DNA of 64,000 nucleotides. Source: AC-32 sp963717725. Its GTDB lineage: Bacteria; Actinomycetota; Thermoleophilia; Gaiellales; Gaiellaceae. Below are positions 23,918 through 33,206 of this stretch, in pieces; position 1 is the first letter of the stretch; every line of letters begins with the position of its first letter. The stretch lies in the NCBI GenBank assembly GCA_963717725.1, contig CAVQWS010000004.1:243149-307148 (forward strand), written 5' to 3'. The position numbers and the translations under genes are program-made. Under the pieces are notes generated by a model. It was not told where the DNA came from, did not search any database, and saw only the letters and a list, made by a program, of their open reading frames with translations.

Positions 23918-26900
23918 ACGCGGACGGCCCTGGTGGCCGAGGCGGTCGCCCCGCGGCGGTCGGTCACGAGCGCGCGTAGGACGTGGCGGCCGGCGCGTGC
24001 CTTGCGGGTGCGCCACCGCGTCGTGAAGAGGCCCTCGCTGCCGCGCTTCTCGGTCGCGATCAGTTGCTTGCCGTCGAAGAACTTCACCGAGCGCACGCCG
24101 TGCGAGGCGCCCGCCAGCACGAACAGCCCTCCGGCGGCGCACGCGCGCGGGCGCGGCAGCAGCCAGGTCACGGTCGGCCGCGTCACGGCCCGCAGCGGGA
24201 AGCTGCGGAAGACCGAGTTCGGGAGGACGTTGCCGGCCTGATCGAGGTTCTTCGACTCCTGGTAGTCGGAGGCGATCGCGAGCATCGGCGTCTTGCCGAC
24301 GCCGATCTTGGGCGCGCCGTCTAGCGCCCAGAGCACGAGCCCGGAGCCGGGGTCGTAGAGCGCCGCGAGCAGCAGCGTCTGCTTGTAGGCGAGCACGAGC
24401 GAGAGCGGGTCGACGCCTGACCCGTGGTCGGTGACGATCCCGGCGATCAGCGGCCGGCCGGGAGTGACCACTTTCGACAGGACCGTGAAGCGCGGGGGCG
24501 TGACGTCGTTCTGCCACGAGTGCAGCAGGTACTCGCCGCGCAGCGGCTGGTCGGTGTATGGATCGGCGCGCGAGTCGAGCGCGACGAAGTAGCGGCCCTC
24601 GTGTGGGAAGTCGACTGCTGCAGACTCGTTGTCGAACTGGTACTCGAAGGTGAGGCCGTTGACGTTCAGCGGCGTGCCCGCGTAGCCCTGGACGTCGTCC
24701 TCGTTCAGCGAGCCGAGGAACCACGGCTCGACCAGCGCGCCGAGGCCGGTCGCGACCACCGCGACGCCCGCGTTCGCGACGTGCTCGCTGACCCGAACTG
24801 TGTAGACGCGCTCGGCGCCGTCCTCGTTGAACGGCTTGCCGCTGTAGAAGGGCGGCGGCCCGAAGGGCTCGGTCGGGTAGCGGTACTGGTCGACGTAGCT
24901 CGTGCCCTTGCTCGTGTCGCCGGTCTGGTCGACCTTGATCGTGTCGCGGGGTGCCAGGCCGATTCGCGGGAGCGTGACCCTGAAGTAGTAGGGCATCCGG
25001 ACACGGTCGCTGCCGCGGGTAAAGACGACGAAGCCGGTGTCGTCGCCGGTCGGCGCGAAGCTGGCCGCTGTCGCCACGATCGGCAGGTCGACGGTGCCGC
25101 CGGGCGAGATCGTCACCGACGAGGTTGCCGGGGCGATCGTCGCGCCCGGCGTTGCGGACTGCGGCTCGATCGAGACGTTCCAGGCGCCCCCGCCCGTGCC
25201 TGCGTCCGAGAGCTCGAGCAGGAGCGGCTTGCGCGCCGGATGGTTGTCGGTGTTGAGGAAGCCGAACGAGAGCGAGGACGGCTCGGCGAAGAGCTTCGGG
25301 TCGTTCGCGGCCGAGACGTCGATCATGCCACCGCCCTCGAGCAGCACCGAGGCCTCCTGGGTGCGCGCGGTGTCGCCCCACGCGGGCTGCGCCGAGGTCA
25401 TCAGCGCCGACTTGACCTGCTCGGGCGACCAGCCCGGGTGCTGCTGCAACAGCAGTGCCGCGGCGCCCGAGACGTGCGGCGCCGCCATGCTCGTGCCGTC
25501 GAAGACCGCGAACGGCGCGCCCGCGAACTCCGGCAGCGTCGAGGAGAGGATCTGCCCGCCCGGCGCGGCGACGTCGGGCTTGAGCTTGTGGTCGAAGTTG
25601 GTCGGCCCCCCGGACGAGAAGCTGGTGATCATCCCGCTGCGGCCGGTCTGGATCTCCTTCGGATCGCTGAGGGCGCTCGAGCGGAAGGTCGTGCGGCCGC
25701 CCTGGCCGGCCACGTATGCGCGCAGGTTGGCGCCGTCGAGGTCGGAGATCATCCCGGCCGGGAAGCCGAGGTCGACTGCGATGAAGTTCGGCTCGCCGGA
25801 GCGGTTGTCGACGAGCAGCATCCCGGTCGCACCGGCCTTCCTGACGCGCTCCATCTTGGAAACGAAGGTGCAACCGCCGCGCGAGACCAGCGCGACCGTC
25901 CCGCTGAGCGAGCCGGCCACGAGCGGGGTGAAGCGCGAGTCGTTCGGGTCGAAGCCGGTCGGCGCGCAGACGTGGCGCTCGACGGGCTGCCCGTTCGTGC
26001 CGTTGACCGTGCCGACATCGACGAGCGTCTGCCCGGCGATCCAGGCCGGCGCGACCCGCACGTTGAAGGAATACGGGATGTGCTGCAGATTGGCCGGCGC
26101 GCCCGGGCCGGTGACGGTCAGCTCGGTGCCGAAGACGTGCAGGTTCGAGACCGCAGCGACCGAGATCGCGGCCGGCGCGTTGCTCGGCGAGCCGACCGAA
26201 CCGGTGCCGAAGTCGTCGCGGTCGTTCCCGGCCGAGATGACCGGGACGACGCCAGCCGCGGCGACGCTGTTCAGGGCGTCGATCAGCGCGTCGTTGGCCG
26301 GGTCGACCTCGGGGCCGCCGCCGGAGAAGTTGATCACGTCCATGCCGTCGTTCACGGCCGCTTCGAAGGCAAGCACGATCTCCGGCGTGAAGGCGTCGAG
26401 CCCGCCGGTCGGCACTGGCACGTTGAAGACGCGGTAGTTGCCGATCCACGCGCGCGGCGCGATCCCCGAGAGGCCGCTGACGGCCGGATGGTCGGGGCCG
26501 GGCGTGACGACCGTGCCCGCCACGCCCGCGGCGATCCCGGCGACGTGCGTGGCGTGGAAAGAGTCCTGGCGATTCAGCGCGAGGTGACCCTGGCGCCCGG
26601 AGCCCGGGCCCGGGAAGGCGCGCGCGACGATCACCTTCGGCGTCGTCCACTTCTTGCCGCCCTTCGGGAAGCCCGCCGGGTACGAGAAGCCGGCCGGGTT
26701 GAAGAACGGGTTCGTCTCGTCGACCCCGTCGTCGACCACGCCGATCTTCATTCCCTGGCCGAAGCCGCCGGTGGTCGCCCAGAACGTGTCCGCGCGGATC
26801 ACGGACGGGCTCTTGTTCGTGTCGAGGTGGTAGCGGATGCTCGGGTAGACCTTGCGCACCGCGCCGACGCGCAGCAGCCGCGGCAAGTCGCGGTAGCGCA

Positions 26901-27324
26901 GGCTGACCGCCATCCCGTCGAGGATCGTCCGGTAGTGGTACGAGATCCTCGCGCTCGGCACGGCGCGGCGAATCGCGCGGGCGGCGACCGCCTGTGCGCT
27001 CGCGAGGCGGGCGAGGTAGGCCTGCGAGGAGCTACTGGCGACGTCGAGCTTCTTGCGCGGGCCGAACGCGAAGAAGCCGCTGCCGTAGCGCTGCGCGAGC
27101 GGCGGCAGATGCAGGCCGACGAGCACGGTCACCCGTCCCCGCGCCTGGCCGCGCGGGATGCGGAGCACGCCGTGGCGCACCCGAGTGACGGTCGTCTCGC
27201 CCTTCTGCGGCAGGCGGATCGGGCGCAGCCCGGCGGCTGCGGCGGAGGCGGTCGCGAGGACGAGCAGCGCCGCGAGAAGCGGAAGAAGGAAGGTGCGGCG
27301 CAAGGGGAGGAGCGTACCTGACAT
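23908..27324 (-). CDS. secreted subtilisin-like serine protease with PA domain
   Basis: An 1138-residue S8 peptidase. Residues 11-32 form a signal peptide; an inhibitor-I9-like propeptide follows (to about 170). The catalytic triad is Asp198 in KIGVVDDGVD, His257 in HATHVAGI (Ala in place of the usual Gly) and Ser612 in DGTSMAAPHV. A PA domain (about 420-520, HVCAPTGFDPND to GMLLVDN) is inserted before the Ser region, as in large vacuolar/PrtS-type subtilases. The last 450 residues contain Fn3-like and Ig-like segments. Exported, probably for protein degradation outside the cell. ATG 27324 lies 25 bp from the divergent fabI start. First gene of a minus-strand cluster with SDR, marR and selW. 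Confidence 0.92.
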   Translation of the reverse strand: MSGTLLPLRRTFLLPLLAALLVLATASAAAAGLRPIRLPQKGETTVTRVRHGVLRIPRGQARGRVTVLVGLHLPPLAQRYGSGFFAFGPRKKLDVASSSSQAYLARLASAQAVAARAIRRAVPSARISYHYRTILDGMAVSLRYRDLPRLLRVGAVRKVYPSIRYHLDTNKSPSVIRADTFWATTGGFGQGMKIGVVDDGVDETNPFFNPAGFSYPAGFPKGGKKWTTPKVIVARAFPGPGSGRQGHLALNRQDSFHATHVAGIAAGVAGTVVTPGPDHPAVSGLSGIAPRAWIGNYRVFNVPVPTGGLDAFTPEIVLAFEAAVNDGMDVINFSGGGPEVDPANDALIDALNSVAAAGVVPVISAGNDRDDFGTGSVGSPSNAPAAISVAAVSNLHVFGTELTVTGPGAPANLQHIPYSFNVRVAPAWIAGQTLVDVGTVNGTNGQPVERHVCAPTGFDPNDSRFTPLVAGSLSGTVALVSRGGCTFVSKMERVRKAGATGMLLVDNRSGEPNFIAVDLGFPAGMISDLDGANLRAYVAGQGGRTTFRSSALSDPKEIQTGRSGMITSFSSGGPTNFDHKLKPDVAAPGGQILSSTLPEFAGAPFAVFDGTSMAAPHVSGAAALLLQQHPGWSPEQVKSALMTSAQPAWGDTARTQEASVLLEGGGMIDVSAANDPKLFAEPSSLSFGFLNTDNHPARKPLLLELSDAGTGGGAWNVSIEPQSATPGATIAPATSSVTISPGGTVDLPIVATAASFAPTGDDTGFVVFTRGSDRVRMPYYFRVTLPRIGLAPRDTIKVDQTGDTSKGTSYVDQYRYPTEPFGPPPFYSGKPFNEDGAERVYTVRVSEHVANAGVAVVATGLGALVEPWFLGSLNEDDVQGYAGTPLNVNGLTFEYQFDNESAAVDFPHEGRYFVALDSRADPYTDQPLRGEYLLHSWQNDVTPPRFTVLSKVVTPGRPLIAGIVTDHGSGVDPLSLVLAYKQTLLLAALYDPGSGLVLWALDGAPKIGVGKTPMLAIASDYQESKNLDQAGNVLPNSVFRSFPLRAVTRPTVTWLLPRPRACAAGGLFVLAGASHGVRSVKFFDGKQLIATEKRGSEGLFTTRWRTRKARAGRHVLRALVTDRRGATASATRAVRVCH

Positions 27325-27349
27325 TTCGGAAGACTTAGACTCGCGCGCC
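27325..27349. promoter_or_regulatory. 25-bp divergent promoter region, subtilase / fabI
   Basis: TAGACT (27336-27341) ends 8 nt before the fabI GTG. On the other strand TAAGTC (27337-27332) ends 7 nt before the subtilase ATG. The two hexamers overlap, so the genes probably cannot fire at once. Confidence 0.45.
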
Positions 27350-28126
27350 GTGGAACGGTTTGCAGCAAAGCGCGGGCTCGTGTTTGGCGTCGCCAACCGC
27401 CGCTCGATCGCGTGGGCGATCGCAAAGCAGCTCGCCGACGGCGGCGCGCGCCTGGCCTTCACCTACCAGGGCGAGCGGATCGAGAAGAACGTGCGCGAGC
27501 TCGCCGAGACGGTCGATGCGCCGCTCGTGACCGCCTGCGACGTTCGCTCGGACGAGGACCTGGAGCGCGTCTTCGGCGAGGTGGGGGAGGCGTTCGGCGG
27601 CGAGCTCGACCTGCTCGTGCACTCGGTCGCCTACGCGGCCGCGGAGGACCTCGAGGGCCGCTTCACCGACACACCGCGCGACCGCTTCTGGATGGCGCTC
27701 GACGTCTCGGCCTACTCGCTGGTCGCGTGCTCCCGGCTAGCGGAGCCGCTGATGGAGGCCGCCGGCGGCGGCTCGATCCTGACCATGACCTACCTCGGCG
27801 GTGAGCGGGCGGTGCCGCACTACAACGTGATGGGCGTGGCCAAGGCGACGCTCGACTCGTCGGTGCAGTACCTCGCCTGGGACCTGGGCAAGAAGAACAT
27901 CCGCGTGAACGCGATCTCGGCCGGCCCGGTGCGCACGTTGGCCGCGCGCTCGATCGCGGGCTTCCCGACGATGGAGTCGATCGTCGACGAACGCTCGCCG
28001 CTGCACCGGCCGATCGACGCCGACGACGTGGGCGCCGCCGCCGCGTATCTGCTCTCGGACGAGGCGAAGAACGTGACCGCGACGACGCTCTACGTCGACG
28101 CCGGGTACCACGCGATGGGTATGTAG
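27350..28126 (+). CDS. fabI: enoyl-[acyl-carrier-protein] reductase (NADH), FabI
   Basis: A 258-residue SDR-type enoyl-ACP reductase that performs the last step of each fatty-acid elongation round. KRGLVFGVANRRSIAWAIAK is the FabI-specific cofactor motif, LLVHSVAYA follows, and the catalytic Tyr and Lys are in HYNVMGVAKATL (Y-x6-K as in FabI rather than YxxxK). NAISAGPVRTLAA completes the substrate loop. GTG 27350 leaves five residues before the conserved core; it has no SD but TAGACT lies 8 nt upstream. Confidence 0.95.
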   Translation: MERFAAKRGLVFGVANRRSIAWAIAKQLADGGARLAFTYQGERIEKNVRELAETVDAPLVTACDVRSDEDLERVFGEVGEAFGGELDLLVHSVAYAAAEDLEGRFTDTPRDRFWMALDVSAYSLVACSRLAEPLMEAAGGGSILTMTYLGGERAVPHYNVMGVAKATLDSSVQYLAWDLGKKNIRVNAISAGPVRTLAARSIAGFPTMESIVDERSPLHRPIDADDVGAAAAYLLSDEAKNVTATTLYVDAGYHAMGM

Positions 28127-28383
28127 AGATCGTCACGAGGGTCTGCGAGGCATACGCAGCCCTTTGTTCAAGCGGTGGGGCGGCGCTGCAGTGACTTGGT
28201 TGCTCACGCTTCGAGCGTGGTTGCCTTCCCTGGACGACAGGGGAAAGGCATCGCCAGGCGAGGCCTTCGGCCCGGCGGCACACACACGCGCGTGGTCCCG
28301 GTGATGACTCGCGAGCCGTCGATTCCCGTGAAGGGTCGCGCCCAGGGCTTTGGGATCGCGTCGCGATGTCTTAGCCTCAGCTC
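28127..28383. other. 257-bp intergenic region with several imperfect hairpins
   Basis: No reading frame has the local codon bias. There is a tight hairpin CACGCT-TCG-AGCGTG and a longer imperfect one built on GCCTT..CCTG-GACGA-CAGG..AAGGC. It may contain the fabI terminator and the 5' region of the cyclase gene. TAGCCT (28372-28377) ends 6 nt before the GTG at 28384. Confidence 0.4.
28372..28377 (+). promoter_or_regulatory. -10 element of a leaderless promoter (cyclase/ATPase gene)
   Basis: TAGCCT ends 6 nt before the GTG at 28384; no SD is present. Confidence 0.4.
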
Positions 28384-31326
28384 GTGCTCATCTGCGCGAG
28401 TTGCGGGCGGGAGAACCCGGTCGGGGCGGGCTTTTGCCACGGCTGTGGCGCGGGGCTTGCGGCGACGGCAGTCCCGCGCGAGGTCCGCAAGACGGTTACG
28501 GCGCTGTTTTGCGACGTCACCGGGTCGACGGCCCTCGGCGAGTCCACTGACCCGGAGGCACTGCGGGCGCTGCTGGCTCGCTACTTCGAGCGGATGAAGG
28601 CGGTCGTCGAGTCGCACGGCGGCACGGTGGAGAAGTTCATCGGCGACGCGGTGATGGCGGTGTTCGGGGTGCCGGCGGCGCACGAGGACGACGCGCTCCG
28701 GGCGTGTCGGGCGGCAGTGGAAATGCGGGAGGCGTTCACGGGTCTCGGGATCGAGGGCCGGGTCGGCGTCAACACGGGCGAGGTTGTCGCGGGGACGGAG
28801 GAGCGGCTGGCGACGGGTGACGCCGTGAACGTCGCGGCGCGGCTGGAGCAGGCGGCCGAGCCGGGCGAGGTGTTGATCGGCGGGGCGACGCTGGCGCTCG
28901 TGCGAGGGGCGGTCGTGGTCGAGGCGGTGGAGCCGCTGGCGCTGAAGGGCAAGGCGGAGCCGGTGCCGGCGTTTCGGCTGCTCGCGGTTCCTGGGCCTCC
29001 GGAGCGCTCGCACGCATCGCGGTTCGTCGGTCGTGCGCAGGAGCTGGCGGCGCTTCTGCAGGCATGGGACAGGGCGCTGACGCAGTCGTCGTGCGAGCTG
29101 GTGACCGTGGTCGGCGACGCGGGCGTGGGCAAGTCGCGCCTGGTCGCGGAGGCGCTCAGCGGCGTCGAGGCCCGCGTCGTCCGCGGCCGTTGTCTTCCCT
29201 ACGGCGAGGGGATCACCTACTGGCCGGTCGTCGAGGTCGTGAAGCAGCTCGACGCTCGGCCCTCCGACGAGGAGGCGGCGGCCGCAGTGCGGTCGCTGCT
29301 GGGCGAGAGCGACCGTCCGACGAGCGCGGACGAGATCGCGTGGGCGTTCCGCAAGCTGCTCGAGGAACAGGCGCCGCTCGTGGTTTGCTTCGACGACCTG
29401 CAGTGGGGGGAGGAGACGTTCCTCGATCTCGTCGAGTCGATGGGACTGTTGTCGACGGGCGCGCCGCTACTGCTGCTGTGCATGGTTCGGCCGGAGCTGC
29501 TCGAGCGGCGCCCGTCCTGGCCGGTGCCGCTTAGGCTCGAGCCGCTCGCGCACGACGAGGCGGACACGCTAATCGGAGACACGCTGCCGGAGGATGTGCG
29601 CCGGAGGATCGCCGACAGAGCGGGCGGGAACCCGCTGTTCATCACCGAGATGCTCGCGCTCGCGACCGACGACGGCGAGGTCGAGGTGCCGCCGACCCTG
29701 CGGGCGCTCCTGGCCGCGCGGCTCGACCAGCTCGACGAGCCGGAGCGGCGCGTGCTCGAGCGCGGCGCCGTCGAGGGCGAGGTCTTCCACCGCGGTGCCG
29801 TGCAGGCGCTCGAGCCGGACGAGCCGGAGGTGCTGCCACGGCTCGCGGCACTCGTCCGGCACGAGCTGATCCGCCCCGAACGTCCCCAGTTTCCCGGCGA
29901 GGACGGCTTCCGCTTCCGCCACCTGCTCATCCGCGACGCCGCCTACGACGCGCTCCCGAAGGCCGTTCGGGCAGGCTTGCACCGCCGCCTTGCAGACTGG
30001 CTCGAGAATAAGAGGACCCTCGTGGAGCTGGACGAGCTCGTCGGCTACCACCTCGAGCAAGCTGCCCGTTACGAGGCGGAGCTGGGCCGACCCGACGACG
30101 CGCTCGCCCTTCGCGCCGGGGATCGGCTGCTGGCGGCGGGGCGGCGCTCGCTCGGCAGAGGCGACGAGCGCGCCGCTGCCGTGCTGCTCGACCGCGCGCT
30201 CACGCTGAGGCGGCCGCTCCGGTCCGAGGTCTACGCCGAGCTCGACCTCGCCCAGGCGCTTTGGCACGATCCGGAGCGAGCCGCCGCGGTCTGTGAGGAC
30301 GCGGCGGTGCGTGCCGAGGAGGCCGGCGACGAGACCGGAGAGGCTCTCGCCTGCGCGATGGCCCTCTACTACCACAGCATGCTCGCTGGCGACCAGCCCG
30401 ACGAGCTCGAGACGCTCCTCTTCGAAGCGCGCCGCCGGCTCGAGGAGGCGGAGGATCACGCGGGGCTGGTCTACGTCTGGTCGGCACTCGGCTACGGCGT
30501 CGCAAACGCGCGCTCCCGCAGCGACGACTGGGCTGCTGCGTCCGAGCAGGCGCTCCACCACAGCCGGCTCGCGGGTCGGTCGAGCCCGCCCCCGACCGAT
30601 CTTGGGGTCTCCCTGGTCATCGGGTCGCGGCCGGCCGACGAGGCGCTCGAGGCGGTCGAGCGCCTACTCGCGGAGGCGTGGTCGCCGGGGTTGCTGGCCA
30701 GCCGCGCCTGGCTGCTCGCCATGCTCGAGCGAACGGACGAGGCCTGGCAGGACGCCCTGGAGGCGGAGGCGAGGCTCCAGAGCGGTCACCGCTGGGCCGA
30801 CTGGTGGCTCGCCGAAATCTCGACCCTCGCCGGCGACCACGAGGATGCGAGCAATCGCCTGCGCGTTGTCTGCGACTGGCTCGACGCAACGGAACAGCTC
30901 CCGTTCCTCGAGACGTACTTGGGCTATCTCGGCCGTTCACTGTGCATGCTCGGTCGCTTCGACGAAGCGGAGCAGGCCGCCGAGCGCGGGCGATCGCTGG
31001 AAGAGACGCTCGGCGGCCTCGTGCCGGACTACCTCTGGCGGCAGGTGCTGGCACGCGTCCACGCGCACCGAGGGGAGCTGGCCGAGGCTGAGCGGCTGGC
31101 ACGGGAGGCGGTCGCCGCGAGCGAGCAAACCGACTCGCTTGACGACCAGTGCCGTGTCTTGTGGGACCTGGCGGAGGTTCTGGCGGCGGCCGGGCGCCTC
31201 GACGAGGCGGAAGCGGCGTTCGAGCAGGCACTCGACCGCTGCCGGCGGAAGAAGAACCTCGCGCTGGCCCGTCAAGTCCGCAAGCGGCTCGTTGAGTTGC
31301 GGGCGCAGATGCAGCCGGCGCCGTGA
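28384..31326 (+). CDS. class III adenylate cyclase / AAA ATPase / TPR regulator with zinc ribbon
   Basis: A 980-residue multidomain protein. Residues 1-30 hold a double zinc ribbon (CASCG..FCHGCG). The cyclase domain (about 37-200) has the metal Asp residues in FCDVTGST and FIGDAVMAVFG, the substrate Lys in VEKF, and GDAVNVAARLEQ with the adenine-specifying Asp and the transition-state Asn/Arg, so it should be active and make cAMP. A P-loop ATPase follows (VVGDAGVGKSRLVAEAL, Walker B VCFDDLQW), then a helical TPR-like half. This is the architecture of ATPase-coupled cyclases and LuxR/AfsR-type signalling proteins; no HTH is seen. GTG 28384 precedes the ribbon directly. A cNMP-binding protein is encoded at 45950-46336. 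Confidence 0.85.
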   Translation: MLICASCGRENPVGAGFCHGCGAGLAATAVPREVRKTVTALFCDVTGSTALGESTDPEALRALLARYFERMKAVVESHGGTVEKFIGDAVMAVFGVPAAHEDDALRACRAAVEMREAFTGLGIEGRVGVNTGEVVAGTEERLATGDAVNVAARLEQAAEPGEVLIGGATLALVRGAVVVEAVEPLALKGKAEPVPAFRLLAVPGPPERSHASRFVGRAQELAALLQAWDRALTQSSCELVTVVGDAGVGKSRLVAEALSGVEARVVRGRCLPYGEGITYWPVVEVVKQLDARPSDEEAAAAVRSLLGESDRPTSADEIAWAFRKLLEEQAPLVVCFDDLQWGEETFLDLVESMGLLSTGAPLLLLCMVRPELLERRPSWPVPLRLEPLAHDEADTLIGDTLPEDVRRRIADRAGGNPLFITEMLALATDDGEVEVPPTLRALLAARLDQLDEPERRVLERGAVEGEVFHRGAVQALEPDEPEVLPRLAALVRHELIRPERPQFPGEDGFRFRHLLIRDAAYDALPKAVRAGLHRRLADWLENKRTLVELDELVGYHLEQAARYEAELGRPDDALALRAGDRLLAAGRRSLGRGDERAAAVLLDRALTLRRPLRSEVYAELDLAQALWHDPERAAAVCEDAAVRAEEAGDETGEALACAMALYYHSMLAGDQPDELETLLFEARRRLEEAEDHAGLVYVWSALGYGVANARSRSDDWAAASEQALHHSRLAGRSSPPPTDLGVSLVIGSRPADEALEAVERLLAEAWSPGLLASRAWLLAMLERTDEAWQDALEAEARLQSGHRWADWWLAEISTLAGDHEDASNRLRVVCDWLDATEQLPFLETYLGYLGRSLCMLGRFDEAEQAAERGRSLEETLGGLVPDYLWRQVLARVHAHRGELAEAERLAREAVAASEQTDSLDDQCRVLWDLAEVLAAAGRLDEAEAAFEQALDRCRRKKNLALARQVRKRLVELRAQMQPAP

Positions 31327-31335
31327 GCGGGGTCC

Positions 31336-31365
31336 GGCGGCGATTCCGCGGCGTGATTCGCCGCC
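31336..31365 (+). terminator. hairpin after the cyclase gene
   Basis: GGCGGCGA (31336-31343) pairs with TCGCCGCC (31358-31365) around a 14-nt loop, 9 nt after the stop codon. There is no T tract, so termination strength is uncertain. Confidence 0.5.
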
Positions 31366-31518
31366 AAGATGGCTGTATTGGTCTCTCGTGGTGAGGGCCC
31401 CGTGTTGACGGCGGTCTGCTTCCCTGGGCAGAAATACCTGCAAATCGTGACTCTTAACCACCCCATGGGCATGTAGGCGTACGCTTCGCCTGCGCTCAAC
31501 GACCGGAGGAGGCTTTCG
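31366..31518. other. spacer with CYTH promoter candidate and a fabI-tail-like stretch
   Basis: Positions 31456-31476 match the last 21 bases of fabI at 17 of 21 positions, including ATGGG-ATGTAG. TACGCT downstream of it and the strong SD GGAGGAGG (about 31505-31512) fit a leadered promoter for the CYTH gene. No reading frame of note. Confidence 0.35.
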
Positions 31519-32292
31519 ATGTCCACGACAACCTCGCCCAGGCTCACGGACGAGCAGCAGGCGGAGTTCCTCGAGCTCGCCAAGGATGCCGACAGCGTCG
31601 AGCTGAAGCTGACCGTGCCCGAAGAGCAACAAGCCTCGACGGCCGCGGCGCTCGGGGTGGATCCGCTGGAGGCGCAGATCCGCCAGGTCTTCTTCTTCGA
31701 CACGCCCGAGCTGGAGCTCGACAAGGCCGGCGTCGTCGTCCGCGCACGGCGGATCCAGGGCAAGGGCGACGACTCGGTCGTCAAGCTGCGCCCGGTCGTC
31801 CCCGGCGAGGTTCCCGCGGAGCTGCGCGGCTCGCCCAACTTCCGCGTCGAGGTCGATGCGCTGCCAGGCGGCTTCGTCTGTTCGGGCACGCTGAAGCAGG
31901 CTTTGCGAACGACCGCCGTCCGGAGCACGTTGGCGGGCGAGCGGCCGCTACGGAAGCTCTTCTCGAAGGAGCAGCGCGCGTTCTACGCAGCGCACGCGCC
32001 CGAGGGGATCTCGCTCGACGAACTGACCGTGCTCGGCCCGATCTTCGTGCTCAAGCTGCGGCTCGAGCCGGAGGAGCTCGGGCGCCGGGTGGTCGGCGAG
32101 ATGTGGCTCTATCCGGACGGGTCGCGCGTGGTCGAGCTCTCGACCCGCTGTGAGACGAGCGAGGCCTTCCAGGTGGCAGCCGAGGCCCGAGCCTTCCTGA
32201 CCAAGAAGGGCGTCGACCTCTCGGGGGAGCAGCAGACGAAGACGCGCAAGGCGCTGAAGTACTTCGCGAAACACGCGCAGCCGGCTGCGTGA
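31519..32292 (+). CDS. CYTH-domain protein (triphosphate/polyphosphate enzyme)
   Basis: A 257-residue protein. VELKLTV near residue 27 stands where CYTH proteins have their ExExK metal-binding strand, and QVFFFDTPELELDKAGVVVRARR and DSVVKLRPV supply the basic strands of the triphosphate tunnel (R-x-R, K-x-R). CYTH enzymes hydrolyse tripolyphosphate or ThTP, or act in polyphosphate metabolism. The neighbour, overlapped through GTGA, is a Ppx/GppA phosphatase, which supports a polyphosphate role. The ATG at 31519 has a strong SD. The first Glu of ExExK is unclear, so catalytic competence is not certain. Confidence 0.75.
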   Translation: MSTTTSPRLTDEQQAEFLELAKDADSVELKLTVPEEQQASTAAALGVDPLEAQIRQVFFFDTPELELDKAGVVVRARRIQGKGDDSVVKLRPVVPGEVPAELRGSPNFRVEVDALPGGFVCSGTLKQALRTTAVRSTLAGERPLRKLFSKEQRAFYAAHAPEGISLDELTVLGPIFVLKLRLEPEELGRRVVGEMWLYPDGSRVVELSTRCETSEAFQVAAEARAFLTKKGVDLSGEQQTKTRKALKYFAKHAQPAA

Positions 32293-33206
32293 CGCGCCGC
32301 TACGCGGCGATCGACGTCGGCACGAACTCGGTCAAGCTGCACGTCGGCGAACTGCTGGACGACGGCGAGTGGCGGACGGTCGTCGACCGCTCCGAGATCA
32401 CGAGGCTGGGCGCGGGGGTCCACGAGACCGGGCGCCTCGGCGAGGAGCCGCTCCGGCGAACCGTCGACGCGATCGCCCTCCTGGCCGGCGTTGCGCGAGA
32501 GGACAGCGCGGAGGCGATCGTGGTCGTGGGGACGGCGGGCCTGCGCCAGGCGTCCAACGCCGACGAGTTCCTGGCCGCCGTCCGGGAGCGCGCCGGCGTC
32601 GAGGTCGAGGTGATCTCGGGCGACGAGGAGGCTCGGCTCTCCTACCTCGCCGCCGCCGAGGCGCTGCACCTCGGCGAGGGCAGGCTCGGCGTGTTCGAGA
32701 CCGGCGGCGGCAGCTCGCAGTTCACGTTCGGCGAAGGCGGGCGCGTGGAGGAGCGCTTCAGCCTCGACCTCGGCGCGGTCCCCGTCACCGAGCGGTTCGG
32801 GCTCGACCAGGCCGTCGACGAGGAGACGGTGGCGGCGGCGCGGACGGAGATCGCGTCCCAGCTCGGCGCGCTGGAGGGCCGTCCGCCGCTCGACGTGCTG
32901 GCCGGGATCGGCGGCGCGATCACCAACCTCGCCGGGGTTCAGCTGGGGCTTGAGCGCTATGAGCCCGGCCGCGTGCGCGGGCTGGAGCTCGAGGCCGCGG
33001 AGGTCGACCGGCAGATCGAGCTCTACCGCACGCGTGACGCCGAGGAGCGGCGCTCGATCCGCGGCCTACAGCCAAAGCGCGCGGAAGTGATCCTCGCGGG
33101 CGCCTGCATCGTCCGCACCGTGCTCGCTGAGCTCGGCCGCGACTCGCTGACGGTCAGCGACCAGGGCCTGCGGCACGGCGTGCTGCTCGAGCGCTTCAGC
33201 GCGTAA
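32289..33206 (+). CDS. ppx: exopolyphosphatase / ppGpp phosphohydrolase family
   Basis: A 305-residue ASKHA-fold phosphatase. YAAIDVGTNSVKLHVGE is the phosphate-1 motif, GDEEARLSY follows, GVFETGGGSSQFTFGE is phosphate-2 (usual DIGGGS) and IGGAITNLAGVQLG plus SDQGLRHGVLL close the domain. It is the short Ppx form of Actinobacteria, without the C-terminal HD-like domain of E. coli Ppx. It would release phosphate from polyphosphate or convert pppGpp to ppGpp. The GTG overlaps the CYTH stop, so both are co-translated. Confidence 0.9.
   Translation: MTRRYAAIDVGTNSVKLHVGELLDDGEWRTVVDRSEITRLGAGVHETGRLGEEPLRRTVDAIALLAGVAREDSAEAIVVVGTAGLRQASNADEFLAAVRERAGVEVEVISGDEEARLSYLAAAEALHLGEGRLGVFETGGGSSQFTFGEGGRVEERFSLDLGAVPVTERFGLDQAVDEETVAAARTEIASQLGALEGRPPLDVLAGIGGAITNLAGVQLGLERYEPGRVRGLELEAAEVDRQIELYRTRDAEERRSIRGLQPKRAEVILAGACIVRTVLAELGRDSLTVSDQGLRHGVLLERFSA

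Noticed and set aside
24424..27321. A 965-codon plus-strand open frame opposite the subtilase
   Set aside because: Translation is low-complexity Arg/Ala/Glu/Val without motifs; the minus-strand frame has the full S8 triad. High G+C makes long shadow frames common.
28289..28300. CACACACACGCGCG short tandem repeat before the cyclase gene
   Set aside because: Only a few units, no CRISPR-like spacing; treated as simple sequence.
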